Positions 7,828 through 16,316 of a DNA stretch of 64,000 bases are shown here, piece by piece (position 1 is the first letter of the stretch; every line of letters begins with the position of its first letter). The position numbers and the translations under genes were made by a program. Source of the stretch: Clostridium sp. (GTDB taxonomy: Bacteria > Bacillota > Clostridia > Lachnospirales > Lachnospiraceae); NCBI GenBank assembly GCA_023664385.1, contig JAMPFU010000001.1:21954-85953 (forward strand), written 5' to 3'. The notes below the pieces were generated by a model, which saw only the letters and a list, made by a program, of their open reading frames with translations, was not told the DNA's origin and searched no databases.

Positions 7828-8825
7828 GAAAGCAAAAAAGTACAACCAAAAAACCTAAGAAAAGAGGCAGAATCATGTGGACGTTTATATACATTACAGC
7901 ATTTATTATTTCCTTTGGCATAGGTATTGCCAGCAAAACGATGCCACGCTCATGGGCGAAGGATTACACTGTTGAGTGGAATGATTCTGTCGGCACAGTA
8001 TATAAGGATATTTCCTACGGAACAGCAGAATCAAATAAATTTGACCTCTATGTTCCTGCTGATAATTCAAAGAAAAATTACGGACTTATTGTGTATCTTC
8101 ACGCAGGCGGATTTACAACTGGCGATAAAGCAGACGATAGAGAAACGCTTGAGTGGCTTTGTTCTAAGGGCTATGTGGCAGTAGGAATTAACTATACCCT
8201 GCGTGATGAAGCACACCCTGAAACAAGCGTTTACTCCCAATCCATAGAAATTAAAGAAAGTATACCAGTTGTGATTGCCGAAGCGGAAAAGCTTGGGTAT
8301 CACATTGATGAAATGGCAATCTCAGGCGGATCGGCAGGTCACTGTCTGGCAATGCTTTATGCCTATCGTGATGCGAAAACTTCGCCGGTTCCTGTAAAAA
8401 TGGTATTCGGTGCCGTCGGTCCCTCCTGCTTTTATCCCGAAGACTGGGGATGCTACGGTCTTGACCAAAATACTGCCGAAAGTAAGGAAGCAGCGGCAGG
8501 ACTGTTTGGCATTATGGCAGGCAAAGAGATTTCTGTCAGCATGTTCGGTACTCCTGCATATGATGAAGCAATGAAGGATATTTCTGCTCTTTTGTGGGTA
8601 GATGACAACTCAGTTCCGTCACTTATGGCCTATGGCAAACATGACCGGGTACAGGGATTTAACGGCTCCGTCCGTCTTGACAAAGCCCTGACTGCGCACA
8701 ACATTCCCCACGATTATATTGTTTGTGAACATTCAGGGCACGGCTTACAAAACGATGATAAGGAGTTTCACTTATATTATCAAAAGATAGAGGAATATCT
8801 CGACAAATATATGCCTGTGAAATGA
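7824..8825 (+). CDS. Membrane-anchored alpha/beta hydrolase (esterase/lipase-like)
   Basis: 333 aa. A basic start and a single N-terminal helix (about residues 16-35) anchor an alpha/beta hydrolase domain outside the membrane. The oxyanion motif appears as HAGGF rather than HGGG, the nucleophile elbow is GGSAG (Ser at about residue 169), and the likely Asp and His are in GKHDRVQGF and EHSGHGL. This is the arrangement of the acetyl-esterase/BD-FAE type. Substrate unknown. Preceded and coupled to the 44-aa membrane ORF. Confidence 0.82.
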   Translation: MRKQKSTTKKPKKRGRIMWTFIYITAFIISFGIGIASKTMPRSWAKDYTVEWNDSVGTVYKDISYGTAESNKFDLYVPADNSKKNYGLIVYLHAGGFTTGDKADDRETLEWLCSKGYVAVGINYTLRDEAHPETSVYSQSIEIKESIPVVIAEAEKLGYHIDEMAISGGSAGHCLAMLYAYRDAKTSPVPVKMVFGAVGPSCFYPEDWGCYGLDQNTAESKEAAAGLFGIMAGKEISVSMFGTPAYDEAMKDISALLWVDDNSVPSLMAYGKHDRVQGFNGSVRLDKALTAHNIPHDYIVCEHSGHGLQNDDKEFHLYYQKIEEYLDKYMPVK

Positions 8826-8857
8826 AGAAATTTGTTTGAATCATTTACAGCTATTAT

Positions 8858-8920
8858 AAATGGGGCTGTACGGAACGACTGTACCATTTGCTTCAGTCAT
8901 TCTATACTGCCCCATTTTCC
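8858..8920. terminator. Bidirectional terminator-like hairpin
   Basis: A 13-bp stem with one mismatch (8858-8870 with 8905-8917) encloses a smaller stem GACTG/CAGTC. A T run follows on the plus strand. It overlaps the last codons of the convergent gene ending at 8902. Confidence 0.7.
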
Positions 8921-9180
8921 AACTCACACAAATAATCGTAAATCTGTTTTATCAGACTGTCTGCGGCTGCATAACATTCTGCATCCTTATAAAACGGCAT
9001 GATAAATATGCCTGACCAGCAATCATACGACACAATAATGCCATGCCTTTTCAACTGATTTCCAAACTTCTTTTCTAAAATCGTTTCTATATTACTAATC
9101 TCTGCACTCTCAAGCTTTAAATTTTCACATGATAAATGCCCTTCTGTAATTGTTGTCAAAATCCAGTTATTTTTCTTCAT
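8902..9180 (-). CDS. Hypothetical protein, 92 aa
   Basis: Soluble, mixed alpha/beta composition with no signal or membrane segment. Ends YDYLCELENGAV inside a terminator hairpin. The fragment IIVSYDCWSGIFIMPFYKDAE suggests a small beta-hairpin domain, but I do not recognise a family. It follows the Asp/Trp-rich membrane protein gene on the same strand with 34 bp between, so the two may be cotranscribed. Confidence 0.6.
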   Translation of the reverse strand: MKKNNWILTTITEGHLSCENLKLESAEISNIETILEKKFGNQLKRHGIIVSYDCWSGIFIMPFYKDAECYAAADSLIKQIYDYLCELENGAV

Positions 9181-9214
9181 ATTGACAGCCTTTCATCATT
9201 TTATTGCTGTTTTC

Positions 9215-9961
9215 CTACCAGTCTGAATCCCAGTCATCATAGCTGTCATCCCAGTCATTGTCCCAATCGTCGTCCCAGTCGTCATCCCAATCATCATAAT
9301 CATTGTCGTAATCGTTATCATCATCCCAATCATAATAACCTGAATCCTGAAAATTCACTATATCATACGAATCATAATAACTGATTGACTCATAATAATC
9401 CCGATAATTGTCCATCAACTCGCTATCGACATAATCCGTATAGTACCATGCATCATTATAATCATCATAATAATAAAAGTCATCATCCTGGTAATAATAA
9501 TATGTATCATTATAAAGGTAATATCCTGAGCTTGGTCTCCTGTTATCCCTCACAATTACAAATGCAGTCACCACTAAAACCATAATGATAAAAATTGCTG
9601 TAAAAGTTGCAAAACAACCCAAAAAGTGGCTACCTGCCCTTTTTCGGTGGCTATAATTATTTTGCTCAGGTGCATAGCTTGGATAATTGTTTCCCTGATT
9701 TTGTTGTTCTATGCGCTCCTGCATTTTCATGTAAAGCTCATTTACTGCATATGCCTGGTCGTAGCCCTCATATCTTACTGACCGTGTACCGTCTGCCTTA
9801 TTCTTATAAACAATAAACTTACCGGTTTCTTCCTCTTTATAAATTCCATATGCCTTTGCTCCCCTGTAATCCGTCCCAATATAAGTACGCATATCATCAA
9901 GAGGCAGGTTATTATCCTCCGCCCACATTCTAAGCTCATCAATCGTTTTTGGATATGTCAT
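9215..9961 (-). CDS. Membrane protein with Tyr- and Asp/Trp-rich C-terminal tail
   Basis: 248 aa. Residues 1-90 form a soluble domain (TIDELRMWAEDNNLPLDDMRT... with a beta-rich GKFIVYKNKADGT segment). A Gln/Asn linker, a basic stop-transfer HRKRAGSH and one membrane helix (about residues 113-137) follow. The last 100 residues are a Tyr-rich block (YYLYNDTYYYYQDDDFYYYD) and then an Asp/Trp repeat of the form DDWDDDWDDDWDNDWDD. The tail is so biased that it is likely disordered and highly acidic. GAGGA precedes the ATG. Family not recognised; possible roles are cation binding or surface interaction, but nothing in the sequence decides this. Confidence 0.7.
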   Translation of the reverse strand: MTYPKTIDELRMWAEDNNLPLDDMRTYIGTDYRGAKAYGIYKEEETGKFIVYKNKADGTRSVRYEGYDQAYAVNELYMKMQERIEQQNQGNNYPSYAPEQNNYSHRKRAGSHFLGCFATFTAIFIIMVLVVTAFVIVRDNRRPSSGYYLYNDTYYYYQDDDFYYYDDYNDAWYYTDYVDSELMDNYRDYYESISYYDSYDIVNFQDSGYYDWDDDNDYDNDYDDWDDDWDDDWDNDWDDSYDDWDSDW

Positions 9962-9999
9962 AGTTTTATTCCTCGTTCTTTTCGTTTAATAATTACAGA

Positions 10000-11056
10000 C
10001 TAAACCGCCATATATTGCTTCTTATATGCTTCATATACAAGCTCCTCATTGTAATCAGGGGCATAGGCTTCTGCCACTTCACATATTTCTGATATAACCT
10101 CTATGTCTTCCTCTAATTCATCGGCTATAACATCTATTTCTTTTGATTTTCTTAATTTGCGGCAAATCAATGTAATAAGCGTTTTAAATTTTCCTTCACC
10201 AAATGCCACCTTAACTGCCTGTTGTTTTTCTTCCTCAAATAATCTTCCTACCTGTGTCATTCTAATCCACTCCCTTACATCATTGCTGGTTTTTCTGTCT
10301 ATTACCTTGTCAGTGAAAACAAGAGTTCCCGAAAGCAGAAATACCATCTTTTTTACGTCAGTTACCTGCTTCGCCAAATCTATTGAAGCATCAATTGCTT
10401 TTCTTTTTTCCTCAATCGTTTTGTATGTCAGAGGAAGAATGATAAATTCCATCAATTTCTCGTCCGTAAGTGTCTCATTGTTCTGTATTTTTTCTGTAAG
10501 ACGCTTCCTTATTTCTTCCGAATTTAGCTCTGCGAACAAAGTGCCTTCTGACTCTTTATGTTGCCACAACGTTAATGGCACTTTGGACGAATCCTAGCAG
10601 GATTTTTAATCCTGCCTTATAAGGAAGTTCGGAGAACTTTCTTATAAACAAGAAAGCTTCCTCAATATTCAAACGGAATGCCCCTGTATCATATACCTCC
10701 TCGGTTTGCACCCTGCTCACGTCTGCCGTATATATGACTATCATTCTGATTTGTATGTTATAGATGCCTTCCCGCCTGTACCGTTCCAAAACCCTTGTAA
10801 TATATGATATGTATTTTATCTTATTTTCCACCTTATACTCGCTTTCGTAATCGACAATGGCAACCGTTCCGTCCTCTAACAAAAACAGATTGTCGATACG
10901 AAGCTCGTTTGCCGTTATTTCAGGCAGGTTTGTCGGCAGAACCTAAACAATTTTAGGTATGTCAAGTCCATATGCCTTAAATGATTTTTCCTTCAGGTTT
11001 TCGGCAAATATTTTGCTTATAATGTCTTTGTTTTGGTATGCAATGTCCTTCCCCAA
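10000..11056 (-). pseudogene. Broken second copy of the Rpn-like nuclease gene
   Basis: The sequence is homologous along its whole length to the gene at 5772-6749, including the AAAGGAGG ribosome site and TTG start (11056). Two lesions are visible. CAG is changed to TAG at 10943-10945, where the intact copy reads PKIVQVLP. A 116-bp triple-hairpin insertion (10533-10648) splits and frameshifts the frame after IEEAFL. The remaining frames (10000-10581 and 10556-10882) are fragments. The copy also lacks the longer QAV-repeat tract of the intact gene. Confidence 0.85.
10533..10648 (+). mobile_element. Triple-hairpin insertion element (about 116 bp)
   Basis: Comparison with the intact paralogue (AGCTCTG...AAGAAAGCTTCC) defines the insert. 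It contains three successive stems: CAAAGTGCC/GGCACTTTG (10537-10545, 10577-10585), GCAGGAT/ATCCTGC (10597-10603, 10609-10615), and a 14-bp stem with one G-T pair (10617-10630, 10634-10647). It encodes nothing. No clear target duplication is visible; AACAA occurs near both ends. It is a short non-autonomous repeat of MITE/REP type or a folded RNA-derived element. Relatives are at 4732-4799 and 32405-32443. Confidence 0.7.
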
Positions 11057-11402
11057 TAGGTTTCCTCCTTTAACTACATGTCGCAAGAGGTTACCCAAAG
11101 CAATCTATACAGCATCCTTCTCAAATACAGACAACCTCTCTGCTTAAATTGTAATGTAATGAACTCAAAGCATCGACGTTCCGAATTTTCTGATTTTTTG
11201 ATGAGGCTTATGCCCCAAAACAGCATAGAAAGATTTATGCTTTAGGGAAATATTAGCACAATAGCGTATATAATGCAAGGCGTTTTTTACAATATACAAT
11301 TATACAATTATTATTTCAAAAACATCTTTTTTAAGAACGCATACACTGGACAAACGCGAATTCATTTATCCGATTTGTCATTACTGTCTTAAAGCATAGA
11401 AA

Positions 11403-11449
11403 ACTGACCTCCACTCGTTAGATTTTTGGTCTAGCTTTTGGAGGTCAGT
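11403..11449. terminator. Hairpin in the 11057-11552 gap
   Basis: An 11-bp perfect stem (ACTGACCTCCA at 11403-11413, TGGAGGTCAGT at 11439-11449) with an inner TAGA/TCTA pairing and T-rich minus-strand flank can end transcription of the surface protein gene at 11553. Its layout (TGACCTCCAAAAGCTAGAC then an inverted copy) is reminiscent of IS3-family ends, so it may be a relic terminus. The rest of this roughly 500-bp gap is the promoter/leader of the broken Rpn copy (to about 11240) and AT-rich DNA with no gene. Confidence 0.5.
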
Positions 11450-11552
11450 TCATTCATTGGCTGGGTGGTATTTCTATCCTAGATGCGAGGTCAACCCACC
11501 CTTGTGGACAGTTGTTCCTTTGCGTAGTATCTTTCTTTTTGCATATTATAGT

Positions 11553-13880
11553 TTACTTGTTATCTCTCTTTATCTTCTTAGTACAGATTACTGCCAAAAC
11601 AGCTGATACAAGCATCAAGATAAACACAACTGCTACAGGTGTTGTATCTCCCGTATTTGGTGACGCTGCCTGTTTTGTGTTGTCAGCAGCTTTTACTGGT
11701 GTTACAGCTGCATCAGGTACATTGGTTTTAGTTGGTTCAACCGTACTAGGCGTATCATTCTTAGGCGGTTCAAGGGCTGTTCCCTCCCCTGCATCCTCGT
11801 ATATAAGCGTGTAGAATGAAAACTTACCTGTGGTAAATGTTACCGTATTTGGATTGTCGTCCAAGTCAGGCAATTCCTCTGCTATGCCGTCATGCAATCT
11901 TATAATAGAGAATTTCCTGTTGGCAGCCTGAAATTCCTTTGGCACATCAATTGTCATTATTATTTCTTTATCAAGCTGATTCACGTTGCCCGATATAATT
12001 CCGTCAATGAATTTTACGATATTCATATCAAGAATTACGGCAATTTTCCGTTTCTTTGCGACTGCCTTTATTGTTTCAAGTTCGCTTTGTTCAACATCTG
12101 CCTCCGACAATGCCGCAACAATAAGGTCCACCTTTAAGTGCTTGCCGCTTTTTATCTCTGCTTCTGTAAATGCTGAGTTGATAAGCTCGTCATAGGCTTC
12201 ATCGTCAAGCTTTATGTCGGGTGCTGTTTCGTCTGCTTTGTCGATAGAAACGGCAGGCATATCACCGAAAGGCATGAAAAAGCATCTGTATGTACAGTTA
12301 TTGTCATCATTTCTATAACTATCAGAATAATCACTGACCCCTATCGTAAAATCTATAGGCTGAAGCTTTCCATCATCATCCGGCGACAGTGTACAATTCA
12401 CTTTATATGTTACAGTTTCCCCCGCCTTAATGAAACTCCACTCTTCCATGGGGTTTAATCTAGTGCGAACATAATAGCCCATATGGTCACGACAACAATC
12501 ATTAACAATATTTTTTCCATTCGCATCTATTATCTGCATACCTTTGCTATGAACAAAATCCAAAACATCATCATTACGAACTACAACATTATACTGATGC
12601 TCAGCATCTTGTGGTAAGCCCAAAACCGTTCTTGCCCAACGAGACGTTATTTCTTCAAGTAATAGGTCATAATCATTATGATTGCTTATTTGTATATAAA
12701 AATTTGCCTCGGCTTCGGCAGTAAGATAATTGCCATCATGGTAAACATTTATATCAACATTATCAAGGACTCCTTCACAATTTTCCTTTATATCATAATT
12801 GCTGTTTTCTATGTTTATTACACGGTTATACCCTAAGTAAAAGACATCTGTTTTACTGTATGATGCCACGACCTTACCATTTGCATCATCTAACCTTACA
12901 TATTCTGCATATATACGCATTGAAAATTTACCCTCAAGTTCCGAAGGCACAGTACATCTAATGAAATAAAATGCATCTGTTGTCGGAGCAACCAAAACGC
13001 TTTCATCTGTTAATACGCTTTCATTATTGTACCCCAAATATCCTGTTGTATCATTTGTAATGTTATAAGTATCGCTGTCAGGATTTTTCCCTGCACTAAC
13101 AGAAATCGGTATGTTATATTCATTGCCCTTTTCATCTATTACATAACCTTTCAGGCAAGCTAAATAAACATTAAATTCATTGTCATTTTGTACACGCCCA
13201 CGAATAGTATACTCCATATTTAATGGTTGTGAGTTCACACTCGCTGACCGAGCCCAAAAACGAAACTCAACATTCTCCAACTTTTCAACCTCTGCCCCCA
13301 CAAGCAGTTCTTCCTCTGATGTGTCCTCGTCAAGCAGTTCCACAGTAGTTTCATTATCTTTTGCCATTTCTTCCGTTGCTTCTTCGTCAGACAGCACCAT
13401 GTCCTCGTCACGCTTTTTGGCAGGTACCTCGCCATCCTCAAGCCCTCCTGCTGTGTCCATGTCAGTGTCAAAATTCACATCACTCTTTTCATCAGATGCC
13501 TCGCCATCCTCAAGCTTTCCTGCTGTGTCCGTATCTGCATCAATATCCGTTATACCGTCCTCGTTCTTCTGTCCATTTTTTTCATTACCCAAATCCTCAG
13601 TACTTGATTTTTCAGAGGAACTTCCATTGTCTAATACAGCAACAGCATTTGTTGCTTCTGAATTTTCCACATCAACAACCATTTCCGTAGTTGTCACTTG
13701 TTCCAAAGCAGCTACATCCGTATCTGTTGCTCCCTCCGTCAATCTATCTTCCACATCATTATTTACCTGCATATCGTTCTGTACGTTTTCATCGCTTGCA
13801 CTGCTTGATATATAGCTGGCTCCCACTGTTGCAACCATCAGTATGGTACAAAGCATAAAACTAATTATTTTTCTTTTCAT
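11553..13880 (-). CDS. Large exported surface protein with SPNTGD sorting-like signal
   Basis: 775 aa. A signal peptide (MKRKIISFMLCTILMVATVG...) is followed by about 170 residues of acidic Asp/Glu/Thr low-complexity sequence with repeated EDGEASDEKSD / EDGEVPAKKRD blocks. A beta-rich central region and a Thr/Pro stalk come next, then SPNTGD, a hydrophobic helix and the basic end KKIKRDNK. This C-terminus is the layout of a sortase substrate with SPNTG in place of LPXTG, shared with the 2001-aa protein at 49406. No enzymatic motif seen. AGGAGG precedes the ATG, and the promoter carries palindromes likely read by the divergent XRE protein. Confidence 0.78.
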   Translation of the reverse strand: MKRKIISFMLCTILMVATVGASYISSSASDENVQNDMQVNNDVEDRLTEGATDTDVAALEQVTTTEMVVDVENSEATNAVAVLDNGSSSEKSSTEDLGNEKNGQKNEDGITDIDADTDTAGKLEDGEASDEKSDVNFDTDMDTAGGLEDGEVPAKKRDEDMVLSDEEATEEMAKDNETTVELLDEDTSEEELLVGAEVEKLENVEFRFWARSASVNSQPLNMEYTIRGRVQNDNEFNVYLACLKGYVIDEKGNEYNIPISVSAGKNPDSDTYNITNDTTGYLGYNNESVLTDESVLVAPTTDAFYFIRCTVPSELEGKFSMRIYAEYVRLDDANGKVVASYSKTDVFYLGYNRVINIENSNYDIKENCEGVLDNVDINVYHDGNYLTAEAEANFYIQISNHNDYDLLLEEITSRWARTVLGLPQDAEHQYNVVVRNDDVLDFVHSKGMQIIDANGKNIVNDCCRDHMGYYVRTRLNPMEEWSFIKAGETVTYKVNCTLSPDDDGKLQPIDFTIGVSDYSDSYRNDDNNCTYRCFFMPFGDMPAVSIDKADETAPDIKLDDEAYDELINSAFTEAEIKSGKHLKVDLIVAALSEADVEQSELETIKAVAKKRKIAVILDMNIVKFIDGIISGNVNQLDKEIIMTIDVPKEFQAANRKFSIIRLHDGIAEELPDLDDNPNTVTFTTGKFSFYTLIYEDAGEGTALEPPKNDTPSTVEPTKTNVPDAAVTPVKAADNTKQAASPNTGDTTPVAVVFILMLVSAVLAVICTKKIKRDNK

Positions 13881-13953
13881 TACTCAAAACCTCCTAATAA
13901 AATGTATACGGCTTTCCTCATAATTTCCTCCATTATTCATTTTTCATGGAAAA

Positions 13954-13996
13954 AGTATAAAACATTTTGTTTTATAAGTCAATATAACAAATTGTT
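13954..13996 (-). promoter_or_regulatory. Divergent promoter with paired palindromic operators
   Basis: For the minus gene, TTGACT (13977-13982), a 17-base spacer and TATACT (13954-13959) form a near-consensus promoter. Its spacer is filled by a palindrome with 9-bp arms (TATAAAACA/TGTTTTATA, 13956-13976). A second, related palindrome AACAA-A-TTGTT lies at 13986-13996. It falls in front of a TATACT (14002-14007) that could serve the XRE gene at 14032. Centres are 25 bp apart. The arrangement fits repression and autoregulation by that XRE protein, which is an inference. Confidence 0.65.
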
Positions 13997-14031
13997 TTAC
14001 ATATACTTTTCTTAAAAAGGGGTATTGTCCA

Positions 14032-14259
14032 ATGTATAACAGAATACGTGATTTAAGGGAAGATAATGATTTATTACAGGTAGATATAGCAGATTATTTG
14101 AAATGTTCGCAGGTTTGTTATTCTTATTATGAGATAGGAAAAAGAGACATTCCTACTGACGTATTAATAAAGTTAGCCAATTACTACAATACGAGCGTGG
14201 ATTATCTGCTTGGTCTTACAAGCATAAAAGAACCTTATCCACGCTCCCATAAGCATTAG
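14032..14259 (+). CDS. XRE-family helix-turn-helix regulator
   Basis: 75 aa, nearly all HTH. MYNRIRDLREDNDLLQVDIA.. YLKCSQVCYSYYEIGKRDIPTDVLIKLANYYNTSVDYLLG is the classic HTH_3/Cro-CI pattern, lacking a C-terminal effector domain. The ribosome site AAAAAGGGG lies upstream. Divergent from the 775-aa surface protein gene with two palindromes between, so likely its local repressor. Confidence 0.88.
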   Translation: MYNRIRDLREDNDLLQVDIADYLKCSQVCYSYYEIGKRDIPTDVLIKLANYYNTSVDYLLGLTSIKEPYPRSHKH

Positions 14260-14281
14260 CATTACAAGCCATATTTCACAA

Positions 14282-14734
14282 TTAATTCGAGGATGCCCGT
14301 TTTATTCCCATAAACTCCTTTATGGCGCAGTATTTATCTGCAAAGCACACCAAGACAGCCTCCTTCGATTTTGGCAGATGTGTGATGTTGAGCGGCCACA
14401 TATGGCTGTAAATAATATTTTTCTCCATAGACGATAAGGAATACAACGACATTGCATTTTTAAGTGCAGTTTCCGCATGCTTAAAGCCATGCCTGTAAGC
14501 ACTTACCTCGCCGCTCTTTGTATCATATAGAAAATAATCATGCAACATTGCACCTCTTGCCAGTGCCGCTTCATTTATATTCAATCTCAGCTTCTTTGAT
14601 ATTTTGTAGCTTGTTATGGCAACATTTCTGCTGTGGTCAAACCTCGTTGTAACACGGTGCTGTTTAAAGCTTTTTAGTATGGATAAATTCTCATCATTTT
14701 GCAGTCCATCCAGCACATCATAAAATTTTTTCAC
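14282..14734 (-). CDS. HD-domain protein
   Basis: 150 aa. The metal-binding HD-superfamily residues are visible as HSRNVA (first His), MLHDYF (HD pair), HGFKHAE and FADKYCA (final Asp). Members are phosphohydrolases acting on nucleotides or related phosphoesters; this one is a small stand-alone type common in Clostridia with unknown substrate. It converges with the XRE gene with 22 bp between. Confidence 0.78.
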   Translation of the reverse strand: MKKFYDVLDGLQNDENLSILKSFKQHRVTTRFDHSRNVAITSYKISKKLRLNINEAALARGAMLHDYFLYDTKSGEVSAYRHGFKHAETALKNAMSLYSLSSMEKNIIYSHMWPLNITHLPKSKEAVLVCFADKYCAIKEFMGIKRASSN

Positions 14735-14941
14735 ATTATGCCCTCACTCTCATAACCATTAAAAGATACAACTATTATAACAGCAGCCTGTCCATTTTAC
14801 CATAGGAAATATTATTCATTTTTTTCAAAAAAACATTTTTTGGTTTTTGTGGATATACTTTATAATTATATGGATAATTCTTACAATTTGTGGTAAAGTA
14901 ATCTGTGGTTAATTTTTATTATTTTACAAGAGGACACATGA

Positions 14942-16303
14942 ATGAAAAAAACACTGCGTTTTAGATTTGCATTATTGATAGGAAAAGCCGCATACAGAAC
15001 GGGAAAGCTTCTTAAAATGAACGCCAGCCATTTTCCGGGAAGGCTTGCCATAAATTTGTGTCCTGATTTTTTGGGAAGAATAGACAAACCCGAAAAAATT
15101 ATATGTGTCACGGGAACAAACGGAAAAACAACTGCCTGCAACATGATATTGGACGTGCTTTCCGATTGCAGCTATGATGTACTAAACAATAAGGCAGGCT
15201 CTAACCTGAATGCAGGCATTGCTACGTCGCTGCTGTCCCATGCAACCCTTGGCGGCAAGGTAAAACAGAAGCTTGCCCTTTTTGAGGTGGACGAGCGCAG
15301 CTCCAAATTGATTTATCCGTTTATTCATCCTGACTATGCAGTATGCACAAACCTTTTCAGGGATTCCCTACAGAGAAATGCGCATACGGAATATATATTT
15401 AATCTAATCTCAGACCATATTCCAAAGGACACGCACATGATTTTAAACGCTGATGATGTCATAAGCGCAGGGCTTGCCCCTGATAATGAAAGAACCTGCT
15501 ATTCTATCGCCCACATGGAAACTGACCATGATGGGGATATAAATATTATAAACGATGCAAGGATATGTCCAAAATGCTATCATCTGCTGAAATACAATTA
15601 TATAAAATACCATCATATCGGAAATGCATACTGCCCTAATTGTGGTTTTACATCACCCGAAAGCGATTATGCCGCCCTGCCTGATTTTGATGCAGGGACC
15701 ATTACCGTTAAGCACGGCGGGGCTGACGAGACATATCCGCTTATTACGGACAGCATTTTTAACACATATAATCAGGTTACGGCAATTGCACTTCTAAGGG
15801 AGCTTGGGCTTTCCCCGGAGGAAATTTCCTCCTCCTTTGCCAAGGTAAAGGTGCTTGAAACGAGATACTCAAGCAAAAAGGCAAAGGGTGTTGAGGTGAT
15901 TACCCACCTTTCCAAGGGCTTTAATCCGATAGCCTGCTCATGCGTATTTGAGTTTGTAAGCAGACAGCAGGGCGAAAAAGAGGTTATACTGATGCTGGGT
16001 GACATTTACGGTCATTCCCACTCTCCTGAAATTGTTACATGGATGTATGACGCTGATTTTGAATATCTCAATCAGCCTGACATAAACCACCTTATCGTAT
16101 GCGGCGAACGGTGCGAGGATTATAAGCTGAGGCTTCTTCTTGCAGGTGTTTCTGAGGACAAAATAACATGCGTTCCCGATGAAACAAAGGCGCATGAATA
16201 TTTGAGACTTGACAAAACCGAAAAAGTATTTATACTTCATCAAGTGTATGCAACTAATGCCGCAGCCGCTGCACAAAATAAGATTATTGACAGACTTACG
16301 TAA
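14942..16303 (+). CDS. murT: MurT-like Mur ligase (lipid II isoglutaminyl synthase subunit)
   Basis: 453 aa, usual family length. Mur ligase N-terminal P-loop CVTGTNGKTT (about residues 55-64), the MurT-specific four-Cys zinc ribbon (CPKC ... CPNC, about residues 203-228), and the C-terminal DUF1727-type domain ending with the WMYDADFEYL segment. In characterised MurT-GatD the ligase activates the D-Glu carboxylate of lipid II with ATP and takes ammonia from GatD. In canonical DUF1727 domains this C-terminal segment follows an Asp-containing NDN-x-A-D-G stretch; here that stretch reads GDIYGHSHSPEIV, so the usual Asp before the x-S/T-W motif appears replaced. It is followed 13 bp later by the GatD-like gene. 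Confidence 0.85.
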   Translation: MKKTLRFRFALLIGKAAYRTGKLLKMNASHFPGRLAINLCPDFLGRIDKPEKIICVTGTNGKTTACNMILDVLSDCSYDVLNNKAGSNLNAGIATSLLSHATLGGKVKQKLALFEVDERSSKLIYPFIHPDYAVCTNLFRDSLQRNAHTEYIFNLISDHIPKDTHMILNADDVISAGLAPDNERTCYSIAHMETDHDGDINIINDARICPKCYHLLKYNYIKYHHIGNAYCPNCGFTSPESDYAALPDFDAGTITVKHGGADETYPLITDSIFNTYNQVTAIALLRELGLSPEEISSSFAKVKVLETRYSSKKAKGVEVITHLSKGFNPIACSCVFEFVSRQQGEKEVILMLGDIYGHSHSPEIVTWMYDADFEYLNQPDINHLIVCGERCEDYKLRLLLAGVSEDKITCVPDETKAHEYLRLDKTEKVFILHQVYATNAAAAAQNKIIDRLT

Positions 16304-16316
16304 GGAGGCATAGGAT

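Noticed and set aside
9136..9585. Plus-strand His/Asn/Ser-rich reading frames
   Set aside because: They are the exact complement of the Asp/Trp/Tyr-rich coding region on the minus strand, with no ribosome site.
10000..10882. Two separate genes in the broken Rpn copy
   Set aside because: Comparison with the intact copy shows they are pieces of one gene split by an insertion and a nonsense codon.
13180..13815. Plus-strand Ser/Pro-rich 211-aa frame
   Set aside because: It mirrors the acidic Asp/Glu repeat region of the minus-strand surface protein and has no start signals.
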